The position numbers were made by a program, and so were the translations under genes. A stretch of 64,000 nucleotides of DNA from positions 1 through 64,000 of IMG/VR virus record IMGVR_UViG_3300020178_000761. One strand, 5' to 3'. The notes below the pieces were generated by a model, which ran no database searches, was not told the DNA's origin, and worked only from the letters and a program-made list of their open reading frames with translations. Positions 36,801 to 43,143 of the stretch are shown one piece after another (the stretch's first letter is position 1; every line of letters starts with the position of its first letter). Origin of the DNA: a virus.

Positions 36801-39800
36801 ACTAGTCAGCCCAGACAAAGAAACATCAGAACAATTTGGAAATACACTGTCATTCAGTGGCAATGTACTTGCTGTTTGTTCGTTAAAAGGTGATCAACAG
36901 GTAGATGATGGATCTACAGTTTTAGATGAAAGATATGATGTTGGTTCTGTACATTTATTTGAAAAATTTGAAAGCACTTTACTATATGCTGAAAAATTCA
37001 GTTATGACAATTCTTTTACTCAATTTGGTACAAATTTATTAGTCAATAAAAACCATGTATACATAGGTTTACCTAAATTACAAATAAATGGAAAACAAAT
37101 GGGTACTGTGGTTGATTTTAGAAAATCTCCATTAGAGAATAATTGGAACAGTGTGCATGAAAGCAGTGACGGAATAGATCAACCAGATTTATCAAAAATA
37201 CAAGGAATTTTCTTATACAACAAACGAACAAATACACTGTTAACAAGATTAGATTATGTTGATCCTGTATTTGGTAAAATACCTGGACCAGCAGAATCAG
37301 AAATTTATTACAAAACTAATTATGATCCAGCAGTATACAATTCAAATTCAGCAGTTGGAAATATTGATACAACAAATCATTGGAACAGCAATCAAATAGG
37401 AAGACTGTGGTGGAACATCAGCACAGCACAATATTATTATCCTTATCAAAGTAATATAATCTTTAATAATTCATACTGGAACAAACTTTTTGTAGGTGCT
37501 AGTATTGATGTGCATGAATGGGTTGAATCGGTCTACACACCATCTCAATACAACATTATCAGTCAGTCAGAAGAAGGTGAAGCATTAGGTATTACAGGAA
37601 CAGTTGTTAATCCAACTGATTATGTAACCACAAAAGTTTATGATGATGTTGCTAAAGTTTTATCAAACAAATATTATTTCTGGGTTAAAGGCAAAACCAC
37701 TGTGCCTGAAATGGAATCACGAACATTAAGTGCCAACGCTGTTGAAAATTTAATAAAAGATCCAAAAGGTCAAGGATACAAATATGTAACTATTTTTGGC
37801 AAAAACAAATTTGCTATTGTTAACTGTGATGAATTTATACAGGACAAAGATACAGTTATCAGTTTTAGAATCAAAAGAATTGATAGTAAAAATAATGTTC
37901 ATAAAGAATATGCTTTATTAACTGAAGGTTTAGGAACAAGTACACTACCTAAAGAAATTGAAACAGTTTGGTTTAACAGTCTAATAGGATATGATGCTCA
38001 ATACAATCCAGTGCCTGATCCAACATTGAGTGAAAAATTAAGATACGGAACACTGCAATATCCAAGACAGAGTTGGTTTATAAACAAACAAGAAGCACTA
38101 AAACAAACAGTGGAAAGAATTAATTCTGTTTTACTACAAAATCTAATTGTAGATGAGGTTGATCTTTCATCGCTTACACAATCAGATCCTGCACCAAAAA
38201 TAAACACAGGATTATTTGATGTTGCAATTGACACAGAAAAAGATTTAGATTTTGTAGGTGTTGGATCAGTAAAAACTGCTTCAATTAATATTACAGTTGA
38301 AAACGGAAAAATAATTAATGTAACAATCGCAGATCCTGGCAAAGGATACAAATCTATTCCAACGTACAAAATAAAAAGTATCACAGGAGAAGGTGCTGTA
38401 ATTGGTTTGACTATAGATATAAATGGTTCAATCAACAGTGCTAGAATATTGTCGCAAGGTAAAAATTATGCAGATACTACAACAGTTGAAATTAGAAATT
38501 ACAGTGCTCTTGTACAAGCAGACAGCACAGTTGATGGCAAATGGGCAATTTATAGTTACAGTGCAACTGATGGTTGGCAAAAATCAAAAATACAAGCCTA
38601 CAATGTAAATTTATATTGGAACTATGCTGATTGGTATGCAACAGGATACAATCAATTCACAGCAATAGACCATGTGATATCTCAAAGTTATGAAATAACC
38701 GCAATAGATGATACAATAGGACAAATAGTTAAGATTCAAAACATTGGAGCAGGTGGTTGGTTACTACTGAAAAAAATCGGTAATCAAGCAGATGTCGATT
38801 ACACAGTTAATTATGAAACTGTTGGAAGACAAAACGGAACAATTCAGTTCACAGATAAACTTTATGTTTACAGTGGAAATGTTGGATTTGATTCTAATAG
38901 TTTCGATATTCAATTGTACGATAGACAACCGATTCAAGAAACTAGAACAATATTAGAAACTGTAAGAGACAAAATATTTGTTGAAGAACTGGCAGTTGAA
39001 TACAATAAATTATATTTTGCTGGCATTCATTACGCACTATCAGAAAACAAATTAAATGATTTTGTTTTTAAAACAAGTTTTGTAAAAGCACAACACAATG
39101 TGGGCGAACTGGAACAGAAAATAACATTTAAAAATGATAATCTATCTAACTATGAAGATTATGTTCAAGAAGTAAAACCTTATAAAACTAAAATTAGAGA
39201 ATATGTAAGTTCATATCAAAAAACAGAACCTACCAATTCTGTAATCACAGACTTTGATTATCCACCTAAATATGTAAATGGTATAATCACACCGTCAAAA
39301 GTTACAGTTGTAAATGACACATTGGTTGGTGCTGAGAATGTTAAGACTTATCCAGATAAAAACTGGAAAGACAATGTTGGTTTTAAAATTACAGCAATTA
39401 ATATAGCCAATCCTGGTACATTATATACTAACCCACCTACTGTTAATATTACAGGTGGCGGTGGAACAGGTGCAACTGCTAGAGCATACATCAAAAATGG
39501 TTCAGTGAACAGAATAGTTGTGATCAACACAGGATCTGGTTATATATCGGCTCCTACAATTACATTGAGTGGATCAACAACAGGCGTTACAGCCAAGGCA
39601 AGTGCTGTATTGGGTGAAAGTTTACCTCGTACTACTCACATTGGAATTAAGTTTGATAGAAACACTGGAACAACATTAATTAGTAATTTACAAAGAACAG
39701 AAACATTTGTTGGCAATAACAGTCAGTTAAAGTTCAAATTAAAATGGCCGATGGACTTGCGTACTAATACAATATCAATTTTAATTAATAGTACTCAACA

Positions 39801-42504
39801 ATTAAAAAGCACATTCACGTATGGCAATGAGAAAGATATATCTAAAACATATGAAAGACAGACAGGATATGTTCAATTTGTATTACCGCCAGCAAATTTA
39901 TCTAACATTTCAATCACATACAAAATTAATGAAGATACATTAAACACTGCTGATAGATTTGATTTATACAAACCTACTGCTGGTATGCCAGGTAAAGAAC
40001 TTGCTCAAGTGATAGACGGAATTGATTACGGTGGAGTAGAAGTAAGAAGCATAGGATTTGAAGATACATCAGGCTGGGGTAACGAACCTTTCATGCAAGG
40101 TGAATGGGATACCTATGATGAAAGTTACGAAGATGAAGTTTTCTATTTAGACGGAAGCACACTCACGTTAAATCTTGCTAAAACATTAACACAAGGTGTG
40201 GAATACCATGTGTATCAAAATGGTATAAGAGTTGATGATCCTGCTTTTGATGTAGGAAATCCTACCAATGCGTTAGCACAAATGAATTCAATTGCTGGAG
40301 ACGGTTCTACAAAAATTGTTGATATCAGTAATCTTGAAACAGAAGACGGTGACGTTATTATTGTAAGAAAATCCACAAGCGATGGATCATTTTTACCTGA
40401 TCCAAATGCTGTTGATACATTGATTAAAGGTGGAGATTTAGCATACTCAACAGCACAAGGACTTAACGCAGAAGACATCAACATAGATGGCGATGGATTT
40501 GTAACACCTACGTCTGCTAAAGGACCGGAGGAGTTTGTGCCAGGACAAGTATTAGACACATTAGACATTCAAGTTTACGATAGAGGTCCTAACACAGGAT
40601 CGAAAATTAACAGTTACAATTACATAGGTGATGGAAACACTGTTGAATACTCTTTTGTTGATAATCCGCAAAGCAACACAGCAATATTTTTAAGTGTTAA
40701 TAACATTTTAAAAGACAGTAATACATTCCAGGTTGATTATCAAAACAAAAAAATAATATTCAATCAAGCACCATTAGTAGGTGAAAAAATAAACTTTATC
40801 ACAATGGGCAACAATGGTGAATCTATTTTAGATGTTGATACATTTACAGGTGACGGTAGCACAATTGAATATGTTACTAGAGCAAAATATACACAAGGAA
40901 ACATTCAAACATTTGTAAAAGTAAATGGTGTAAATCAAGACTACACAGTGGTTGAGACTGATTCAGCGTATGCAGTTGCTAATAGAGTAGCAGTAAGATT
41001 TGATTCAGCACCTGCTCAAGACAGTGTGATCAATATTGTGGTTTATGAAAGTACGTCACAGTCGTTCAGTGAAGTTACACAAAACACTTACACAGGTGAC
41101 GGTAGTACAACACAATATCAATTGAACCCGACACCTTTTACACAAACACCTTTCACAAACAATGTGATTGTTAAAGTTAACGATTCAGTTTTAAGAAGTG
41201 GTTTTCATAAAAAATTTACTGTAAGTGTTTTGAGAGAATACGAATTTGAAAATTGGCAAGTATTACCAGGCACAGTTAATACCACAGATGTAAGAGCATA
41301 TCTAAACAAAATTGAATTGACATCTGCTGAATACACTTGGAACCCAGGCAATTCAAGTGTAACATTAACAGGCGGTATAGGAGTTGTTGGAGATGTGTTA
41401 GATGTTTATATTGCGAATGGAGAATATTCAGTAACTGATGCTGGTGTATTAAGTTTAAGTGTTGCTCCTGTTCAAGGTTCAACAATCACATCATATCAAT
41501 TCAGCAAACACGATGTTCAAGATATAGATAGAACACAATATGATGTGGTGGCTAAATTATCAATCACAGTGAACACTGATGATTATTATCAGTACAATCA
41601 ATTAACAAATGGTGTGGTTCAATTGAACAAGCCGGCAGTTGATGCCCAATATGTTTGGGTAAGTGTGAATGGTGATTGGTTAGCCCCTAGTATTGATTAC
41701 ACAGTTTCAAACAATCAGATGTATTTAAAAATTAATAGAACACTTTCACAAAATGATACAATTGATGTGATTCACTTCACAGCACCATCGTTTGTAGGAA
41801 AATTTGCTTACCGACAATTTAAAGATGTTATGAACAGAACACACTTTAAGCGTATTGGTGATGACAGACAATACTCTTTAGCACAAAATTTAAACTGGTA
41901 TGACAAGGAAATTGTGTTGTCCGATGCCACAGGTATCACAGTACCGAGTGTTGCTTCGCAACTGCCAGGTATAATTTTTATAGATGGCGAAAGAATAGAA
42001 TACTATCAAAAGGATGGCAACAGTTTACAACAATTAAGAAGAGGAACATTTGGAACAGGTATTGCAGAAGTACATCTTGCTAATACAGATGTTTACGATC
42101 AAAGTGCTTTCCAAAATGTGCCTTATCAAGATCAGTTCATATCTGAGACATACACTGGCGCAGATGTGGTAAACAATGTACTGAACATAGGCTTTGTGCC
42201 TAACAATGTGAATGAATTTGAACTGTTTGTTGGTGGTAAGAGATTGCGTAAAAACGCAATCAGTGTGTACAATCCTACATTGGGACAAGATAGTCCTGAA
42301 GCAGATGCAACTGCACCTGCTGAATTCAGTGTGAACGGTACCACAGCCGCAATAACATTCACAGTTACACCAGCCGAAAATGCCAAAATAGTGCTGGTAC
42401 GAAAACAAGGAAGAATATGGCAATCAGGCACAAATCCACTCAGTCAGACGGAAAATGATATAGCAAGATTCATACGTCAAAAAGAAGTGGCTTTGCCGCA
42501 ATAA
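27853..42504 (+). CDS. Giant baseplate/tail protein, 4883 aa (gp7 position)
   Basis: One uninterrupted frame of 14.6 kb follows gp6, where T4 has gp7 (1032 aa) and gp8. The start, LPKYFRTPVNQKFLHSTLDQLI (28-49), with NAQEYYAWSPKIDWDKFVNYREYFWMPYG near 130-158, resembles very large wedge proteins of marine T4-like phages. Later modules visible: four chitin-binding-type motifs (W/Y..Y..GD.V.Y....Y.A; near 1434, 1691, 2183, 2807); FG-GAP-type propeller blades at about 2091-2180 and 2720-3085; Gly-rich 'GTGATA' repeats near 3494-3550 and 3853-3923; three 'GDGST' units near 4254-4474; and PGIIFIDGERIEYY...LRRGTFGTG near the end. GAGGAAATGAATATTA precedes the ATG. No internal stops or shifts. It probably builds an outer wedge and host-contact structure; whether it includes gp8 or gp10 functions is unknown. 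Confidence 0.8.
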   Translation: MAYDNDQKDFELPAGKDNGKRKSAEFLPKYFRTPVNQKFLHSTLDQLISQGTLEKLNAYYGRKVTSAYTSGDLYVPEISADRENYKFEPSVVQKDDLGNVNFYSDYIDFVNQIANYNGDTSNHSVLNAQEYYAWSPKIDWDKFVNYREYFWMPYGASTVSINGQQRNVVSTYTVTKSDQGDNYAYIFTPDGLTANPTLKLYKGQTYKFEIDAEGLPLVFRTQRILDESYNFNDGIDVQAVEKGIITFQVKDSTPEKLYYGSSNDINAWGLIQVFDIEENSAIDVTNEVLGKKNYTTADGVALSNGMKVNFKGTVTPAQYAEGDYYVEGVGEAIQLINSQNLEVVSSFTNSVPIPFDSQNFDTVGFGTATSYAVNKDYVVINRSSPEGSPWTRHNRWIHRSVIEASASANGQVADIDQTSRARRPIIEFEAGIKLYNFGTSSKGNVDLIDTVTKDVMSDIEGSEGFYVDGIAVTNGLKILFTADTDPLVKDKIYQVKFIDLELNGIKTNQVSLVEVANASPKEGETVLVTNGVKNQGKWYHYNNGWKTSQAKTKTNQAPLFDLFDSNGNSYTDDILYPNSSFRGNKIFSYAVGTGTNDTELGFPLTYQNVENVGDIVFNFDLLNQSYVYESQTLSGTLASETAFLKKYNAQGQFATVNGWSKAPTKSFQKVNRQYVASTNQLNDFAVDVYDKSGDLNDLGVKVFVNNKKKTQNVDWYILRVDSVAYVKFYTNLKANDVVLIRTTSATDKNANGHYEFPTNLQSNPLNDKVVTFTVGQVTDHVKSITNELTDIQGVTPGVSNLRDFPNATLYGRKFLQHSGPMVLSSYLLNNKEVNLISAISQSQTDYYKFKRSFVSAMDDLGFDGTSVQIVDKILEKLNKDSNDNLPYFQTDMFGVGAYISTTHEVLDVDSKFFALKNSHNLSTLSNKAVYVYLNGDQLLHAHDYIFTDGFVQVTKTLTLDDTIVINEFETTNGTYVPPTPTKLGLYPKYVPKKYSDTTALEPVNVIQGHDGSIVVAYNDFRDDVILELEKRIYNNIKVVFDENLFEIKTFIPRANSINEFTEASINKTLLGDFNDWLTFIGNEDYTANTYQSDENSLTWNYSNMVSPQGTKLSGYWRGVYKYAYDTDRPNITPWEMLGYTEEPSWWSTVYGPAPYTGDNLVLWQDLEKGIVREPNKKIIIKDKYKRPGLTSHIPVDSNGNIKSPFDSAYARGAVLQLTKGNFKFGDHAPIENAWRRSAHYPFALLKSYILHRPNQAVGIGLDISRTKRNASGQIVYNSLTAIRPKDIVFPSSIADKTINLTAGLINYIFEVVENSLTTNYASYKKQLTELTVQIGFKIRGYSNKNNFKLLIDSKTPLNSTSLFVPDENYQLIYNVSAPIEILTYSGLIIEKLASGYSIKGYDRDDPYVRYHAVYEQTSDPAITVGGISASFVNWSENKRYDRGAYVKYSDEFYAVDETHVSGSTFDLSKFLKLIDLPTEGGRTAILRKKFLTDAVVEIPYGTVFDTIQSVVDVILGYESYLKSKGFKFDQFDSQTELVSNWQLSMKEFLFWTTQNWDEGAVISLSPASKKLVLESKYSTTDNVVDNFYSYGVLKEDGKNLDKENLRITRESNTFELFTKNTVNGIYFAKIPLVQKEHVCLVDNSTDFNDLIYDPASGYKQDRIKMLGYITEWDGSLNIPGFIYDEAKVVEWQPYTDYAMSDVVKHKEFYYTANTKLKGTQEFNDNDWRRLDDKPRSSLLSNFDYKTNQFADFYDLDTDNFDSQQQKLAQHLIGYQPREYLRNIINDDVSQYKFYQGFIREKGTSNALNKLFDALASADKESLDFYEEWAIRKGQYGAVDTFDEIEYNLDESKFRLNPQPILLTDDSANTASDLVYRIQSGQTYLAPKDYTHTPFAIKYDKNTYIKTAGPVNPIDISLTLSQYEDILTNSNVKNLLEGQYVWIGNYNKSWTVLKYTKTEQQTVSVVKTGSTITVNTLNTAVMNVGEIFVVSIDGEDYVLKCTTANSTTIQCEDKEGFVSIDPGVGYITRFIEYRLGSIDDINTVINNQGLTDNEKFWIDESNDGKWKIVNNKFVYKTHNEISSTSTSGDESFGTVIAANKQNSIVLVSQPSDGDGKIYVFSRGSESGSLKLLQTIEAPTSDLLLNSDLFSSNSSFGKAVDISPDGNFVIIGAPNAGDLKTEYKGVYNPASNYNVGNIVQYKQQLWRATNQIEGAVASDLFSTFDASAFYKENIGFSTTSLLIGDSVFSNETTDHLLIRGSADQYSATKIGDKLILKYLDFSTEYPIDRNNYNKSANQPFNGIGAPTIKNNVFSGAEISIQAKVDEILQVSLTLRDAPVSSVVSTSTAQGTVVYSRKIAGKTLLYLKDVRGVFSASGSLLLDTLPIGDYTRVNTEDYDHLGGWWKVGIGASVSTGAGADISTNVVIQDIKLLNETRDSNLFFSSFEQPIVPITPQTPLVKAQFGLGTYYQRYYINPANNSWQSNSTPQGILSNKWFVRTGYDIAHDGGLNSSNSANNVSVWFNNVDQNAFDFSGLNIDSDDTNGIKEVVDIWEGYIDIDSQPDNNANYYYPEAGVHTIYDPIKFVQADVTFVQFIALEKIRVYFRNARNTVDPNGSTLFSLGSNAGQSATIQRLGGGVDRLIGSIEQAVQSGPNDGDILVFEHTTPITASGDPAAYTVNDIEYWIWDEFENVAGIQQLANIPSSQNRDWLQVHNIPIGEGTASGLTNQGAFLVYKKNTAGQYAYNSAFTVPDTQSGLRLGSKIQIRDVGDTTVAFISAEGNGSNALPGKVYFIKYSSTKNWWLGVDENYMGQFDQDADYLKDELVIYNNQLYKAKTNISSGAWTSDVWELQDSHADYLGYVPNDSGIELQGDSTLDQSKLIKFANTFDVDTNGVNLVVTNQYNDSKQDVIVYRLDNNHYTYKQTILPPQDSTPVIDFGADISISEDGELIAVGSPLKDLTNIDMGVVYVYKKASNDTGLYNLNQTLVSPDKETSEQFGNTLSFSGNVLAVCSLKGDQQVDDGSTVLDERYDVGSVHLFEKFESTLLYAEKFSYDNSFTQFGTNLLVNKNHVYIGLPKLQINGKQMGTVVDFRKSPLENNWNSVHESSDGIDQPDLSKIQGIFLYNKRTNTLLTRLDYVDPVFGKIPGPAESEIYYKTNYDPAVYNSNSAVGNIDTTNHWNSNQIGRLWWNISTAQYYYPYQSNIIFNNSYWNKLFVGASIDVHEWVESVYTPSQYNIISQSEEGEALGITGTVVNPTDYVTTKVYDDVAKVLSNKYYFWVKGKTTVPEMESRTLSANAVENLIKDPKGQGYKYVTIFGKNKFAIVNCDEFIQDKDTVISFRIKRIDSKNNVHKEYALLTEGLGTSTLPKEIETVWFNSLIGYDAQYNPVPDPTLSEKLRYGTLQYPRQSWFINKQEALKQTVERINSVLLQNLIVDEVDLSSLTQSDPAPKINTGLFDVAIDTEKDLDFVGVGSVKTASINITVENGKIINVTIADPGKGYKSIPTYKIKSITGEGAVIGLTIDINGSINSARILSQGKNYADTTTVEIRNYSALVQADSTVDGKWAIYSYSATDGWQKSKIQAYNVNLYWNYADWYATGYNQFTAIDHVISQSYEITAIDDTIGQIVKIQNIGAGGWLLLKKIGNQADVDYTVNYETVGRQNGTIQFTDKLYVYSGNVGFDSNSFDIQLYDRQPIQETRTILETVRDKIFVEELAVEYNKLYFAGIHYALSENKLNDFVFKTSFVKAQHNVGELEQKITFKNDNLSNYEDYVQEVKPYKTKIREYVSSYQKTEPTNSVITDFDYPPKYVNGIITPSKVTVVNDTLVGAENVKTYPDKNWKDNVGFKITAINIANPGTLYTNPPTVNITGGGGTGATARAYIKNGSVNRIVVINTGSGYISAPTITLSGSTTGVTAKASAVLGESLPRTTHIGIKFDRNTGTTLISNLQRTETFVGNNSQLKFKLKWPMDLRTNTISILINSTQQLKSTFTYGNEKDISKTYERQTGYVQFVLPPANLSNISITYKINEDTLNTADRFDLYKPTAGMPGKELAQVIDGIDYGGVEVRSIGFEDTSGWGNEPFMQGEWDTYDESYEDEVFYLDGSTLTLNLAKTLTQGVEYHVYQNGIRVDDPAFDVGNPTNALAQMNSIAGDGSTKIVDISNLETEDGDVIIVRKSTSDGSFLPDPNAVDTLIKGGDLAYSTAQGLNAEDINIDGDGFVTPTSAKGPEEFVPGQVLDTLDIQVYDRGPNTGSKINSYNYIGDGNTVEYSFVDNPQSNTAIFLSVNNILKDSNTFQVDYQNKKIIFNQAPLVGEKINFITMGNNGESILDVDTFTGDGSTIEYVTRAKYTQGNIQTFVKVNGVNQDYTVVETDSAYAVANRVAVRFDSAPAQDSVINIVVYESTSQSFSEVTQNTYTGDGSTTQYQLNPTPFTQTPFTNNVIVKVNDSVLRSGFHKKFTVSVLREYEFENWQVLPGTVNTTDVRAYLNKIELTSAEYTWNPGNSSVTLTGGIGVVGDVLDVYIANGEYSVTDAGVLSLSVAPVQGSTITSYQFSKHDVQDIDRTQYDVVAKLSITVNTDDYYQYNQLTNGVVQLNKPAVDAQYVWVSVNGDWLAPSIDYTVSNNQMYLKINRTLSQNDTIDVIHFTAPSFVGKFAYRQFKDVMNRTHFKRIGDDRQYSLAQNLNWYDKEIVLSDATGITVPSVASQLPGIIFIDGERIEYYQKDGNSLQQLRRGTFGTGIAEVHLANTDVYDQSAFQNVPYQDQFISETYTGADVVNNVLNIGFVPNNVNEFELFVGGKRLRKNAISVYNPTLGQDSPEADATAPAEFSVNGTTAAITFTVTPAENAKIVLVRKQGRIWQSGTNPLSQTENDIARFIRQKEVALPQ
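32152..32245 (+). other. Carbohydrate-binding-like module 1 in giant protein
   Basis: Residues about 1434-1465 read WSENKRYDRGAYVKYSDEFY, matching the CBM5/12 (chitin-binding type 3) pattern of Trp, Tyr, Gly, Val, Tyr, Tyr spacing. Family assignment by eye only. Confidence 0.45.
32923..33045 (+). other. Carbohydrate-binding-like module 2 in giant protein
   Basis: Residues about 1691-1731 read WQPYTDYAMSDVVKHKEFYY, followed by a Trp (NDNDWRRL) at the usual distance in CBM5/12-like folds. Confidence 0.45.
34399..34497 (+). other. Carbohydrate-binding-like module 3 in giant protein
   Basis: Residues about 2183-2215 contain YNPASNYNVGNIVQYKQQLW and then RATN; this is the best match to the CBM5/12 pattern. 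It lies at the start of a large insertion in the propeller. Confidence 0.55.
36271..36402 (+). other. Carbohydrate-binding-like module 4 in giant protein
   Basis: Residues about 2807-2850 contain FDQDADYLKDELVIYNNQLY, KAKTN and SDVWELQ. It lies in the second insertion of the propeller. Confidence 0.5.
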
Positions 42505-42507
42505 ATA
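42500..42507 (+). promoter_or_regulatory. Late promoter box AATAAATA overlapping the giant gene stop
   Basis: The box shares bases with the TAA stop of the giant gene and stands 21 bases before the next ATG at 42529. It lets the fibre block be transcribed without reading the 14.6-kb gene. Confidence 0.65.
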
Positions 42508-42528
42508 CAATGGTAGAACGGAGCAAAA

Positions 42529-43140
42529 ATGAGTAAAATTAACGAAAACAGCGGTGTACTAATACAAGGACACATTAAGATACACGATCCAGAATCTAAG
42601 ACGATTTTTGTAAACAAACGCAATGCTATTCATTATGAAAACATGAGTGTAGCATTAGCAGAAAGTGTAGCCAACCAAGGTCAAGGATTTATTAATTCAA
42701 TGGCATTTGGTAATGGTGGTACATCAGTTGATCCAACAGGAATTATCACATATCTAACTCCGAACAGTACAGGTACAAATGCTACACTGTACAATCAAAC
42801 CTACAGCAAAATTGTTGATGACAGATCAGTTTCTAATTTGGATCCACAAAGAAATAAAATTGAAACAAGACACGTGAATGGAACAAACTACACAGATGTA
42901 CTGGTAACTTGTTTGTTAGATTACGGTGAACCAAATGGACAAGATGCTGTTGATGCCGCAAGTGCTTCAAACAGTTTGTATGTTTTTGATGAACTAGGAC
43001 TTGTAAGTTATTCACCATCAGGCACAGGCAAATTACTAACTCATGTAATTTTCCACCCTGTACAAAAAAGTTTGAATAGATTAATACAGATTGATTACAC
43101 AGTAAGAGTACAAAGTTTGACAGGTTTTAACGAAGGGTAG
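42529..43140 (+). CDS. Conserved virion structural protein, 203 aa
   Basis: The 203-residue product shows ILIQGHIKIHDPESKTIFVNKRNAIHYENM-type N-terminal sequence (about 11-39), GFINSMAFGNGGTSVDPTG (about 53-71), QTYSKIVDDRSV and, near the end, LLTHVIFHPVQKSLNRLIQIDYTVRV. Proteins of this kind are regular virion components encoded ahead of the tail fibres in marine T4-like phages, as I recall; a baseplate-to-fibre connector is plausible. ACGGAGC precedes the ATG. No enzymatic motif is visible. Confidence 0.75.
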   Translation: MSKINENSGVLIQGHIKIHDPESKTIFVNKRNAIHYENMSVALAESVANQGQGFINSMAFGNGGTSVDPTGIITYLTPNSTGTNATLYNQTYSKIVDDRSVSNLDPQRNKIETRHVNGTNYTDVLVTCLLDYGEPNGQDAVDAASASNSLYVFDELGLVSYSPSGTGKLLTHVIFHPVQKSLNRLIQIDYTVRVQSLTGFNEG

Positions 43141-43143
43141 TAA

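Noticed and set aside
37998-38435. Antisense open frame of 145 codons inside the giant gene
   Set aside because: No start signal or recognisable motif; AT-rich repetitive coding sequence often leaves the other strand open by chance.
27853-42504. The giant frame as an artefact of joined genes
   Set aside because: The frame is continuous with even codon use, and no internal ribosome-binding site with an alternative start stands out; domain content is consistent throughout with a tail protein.
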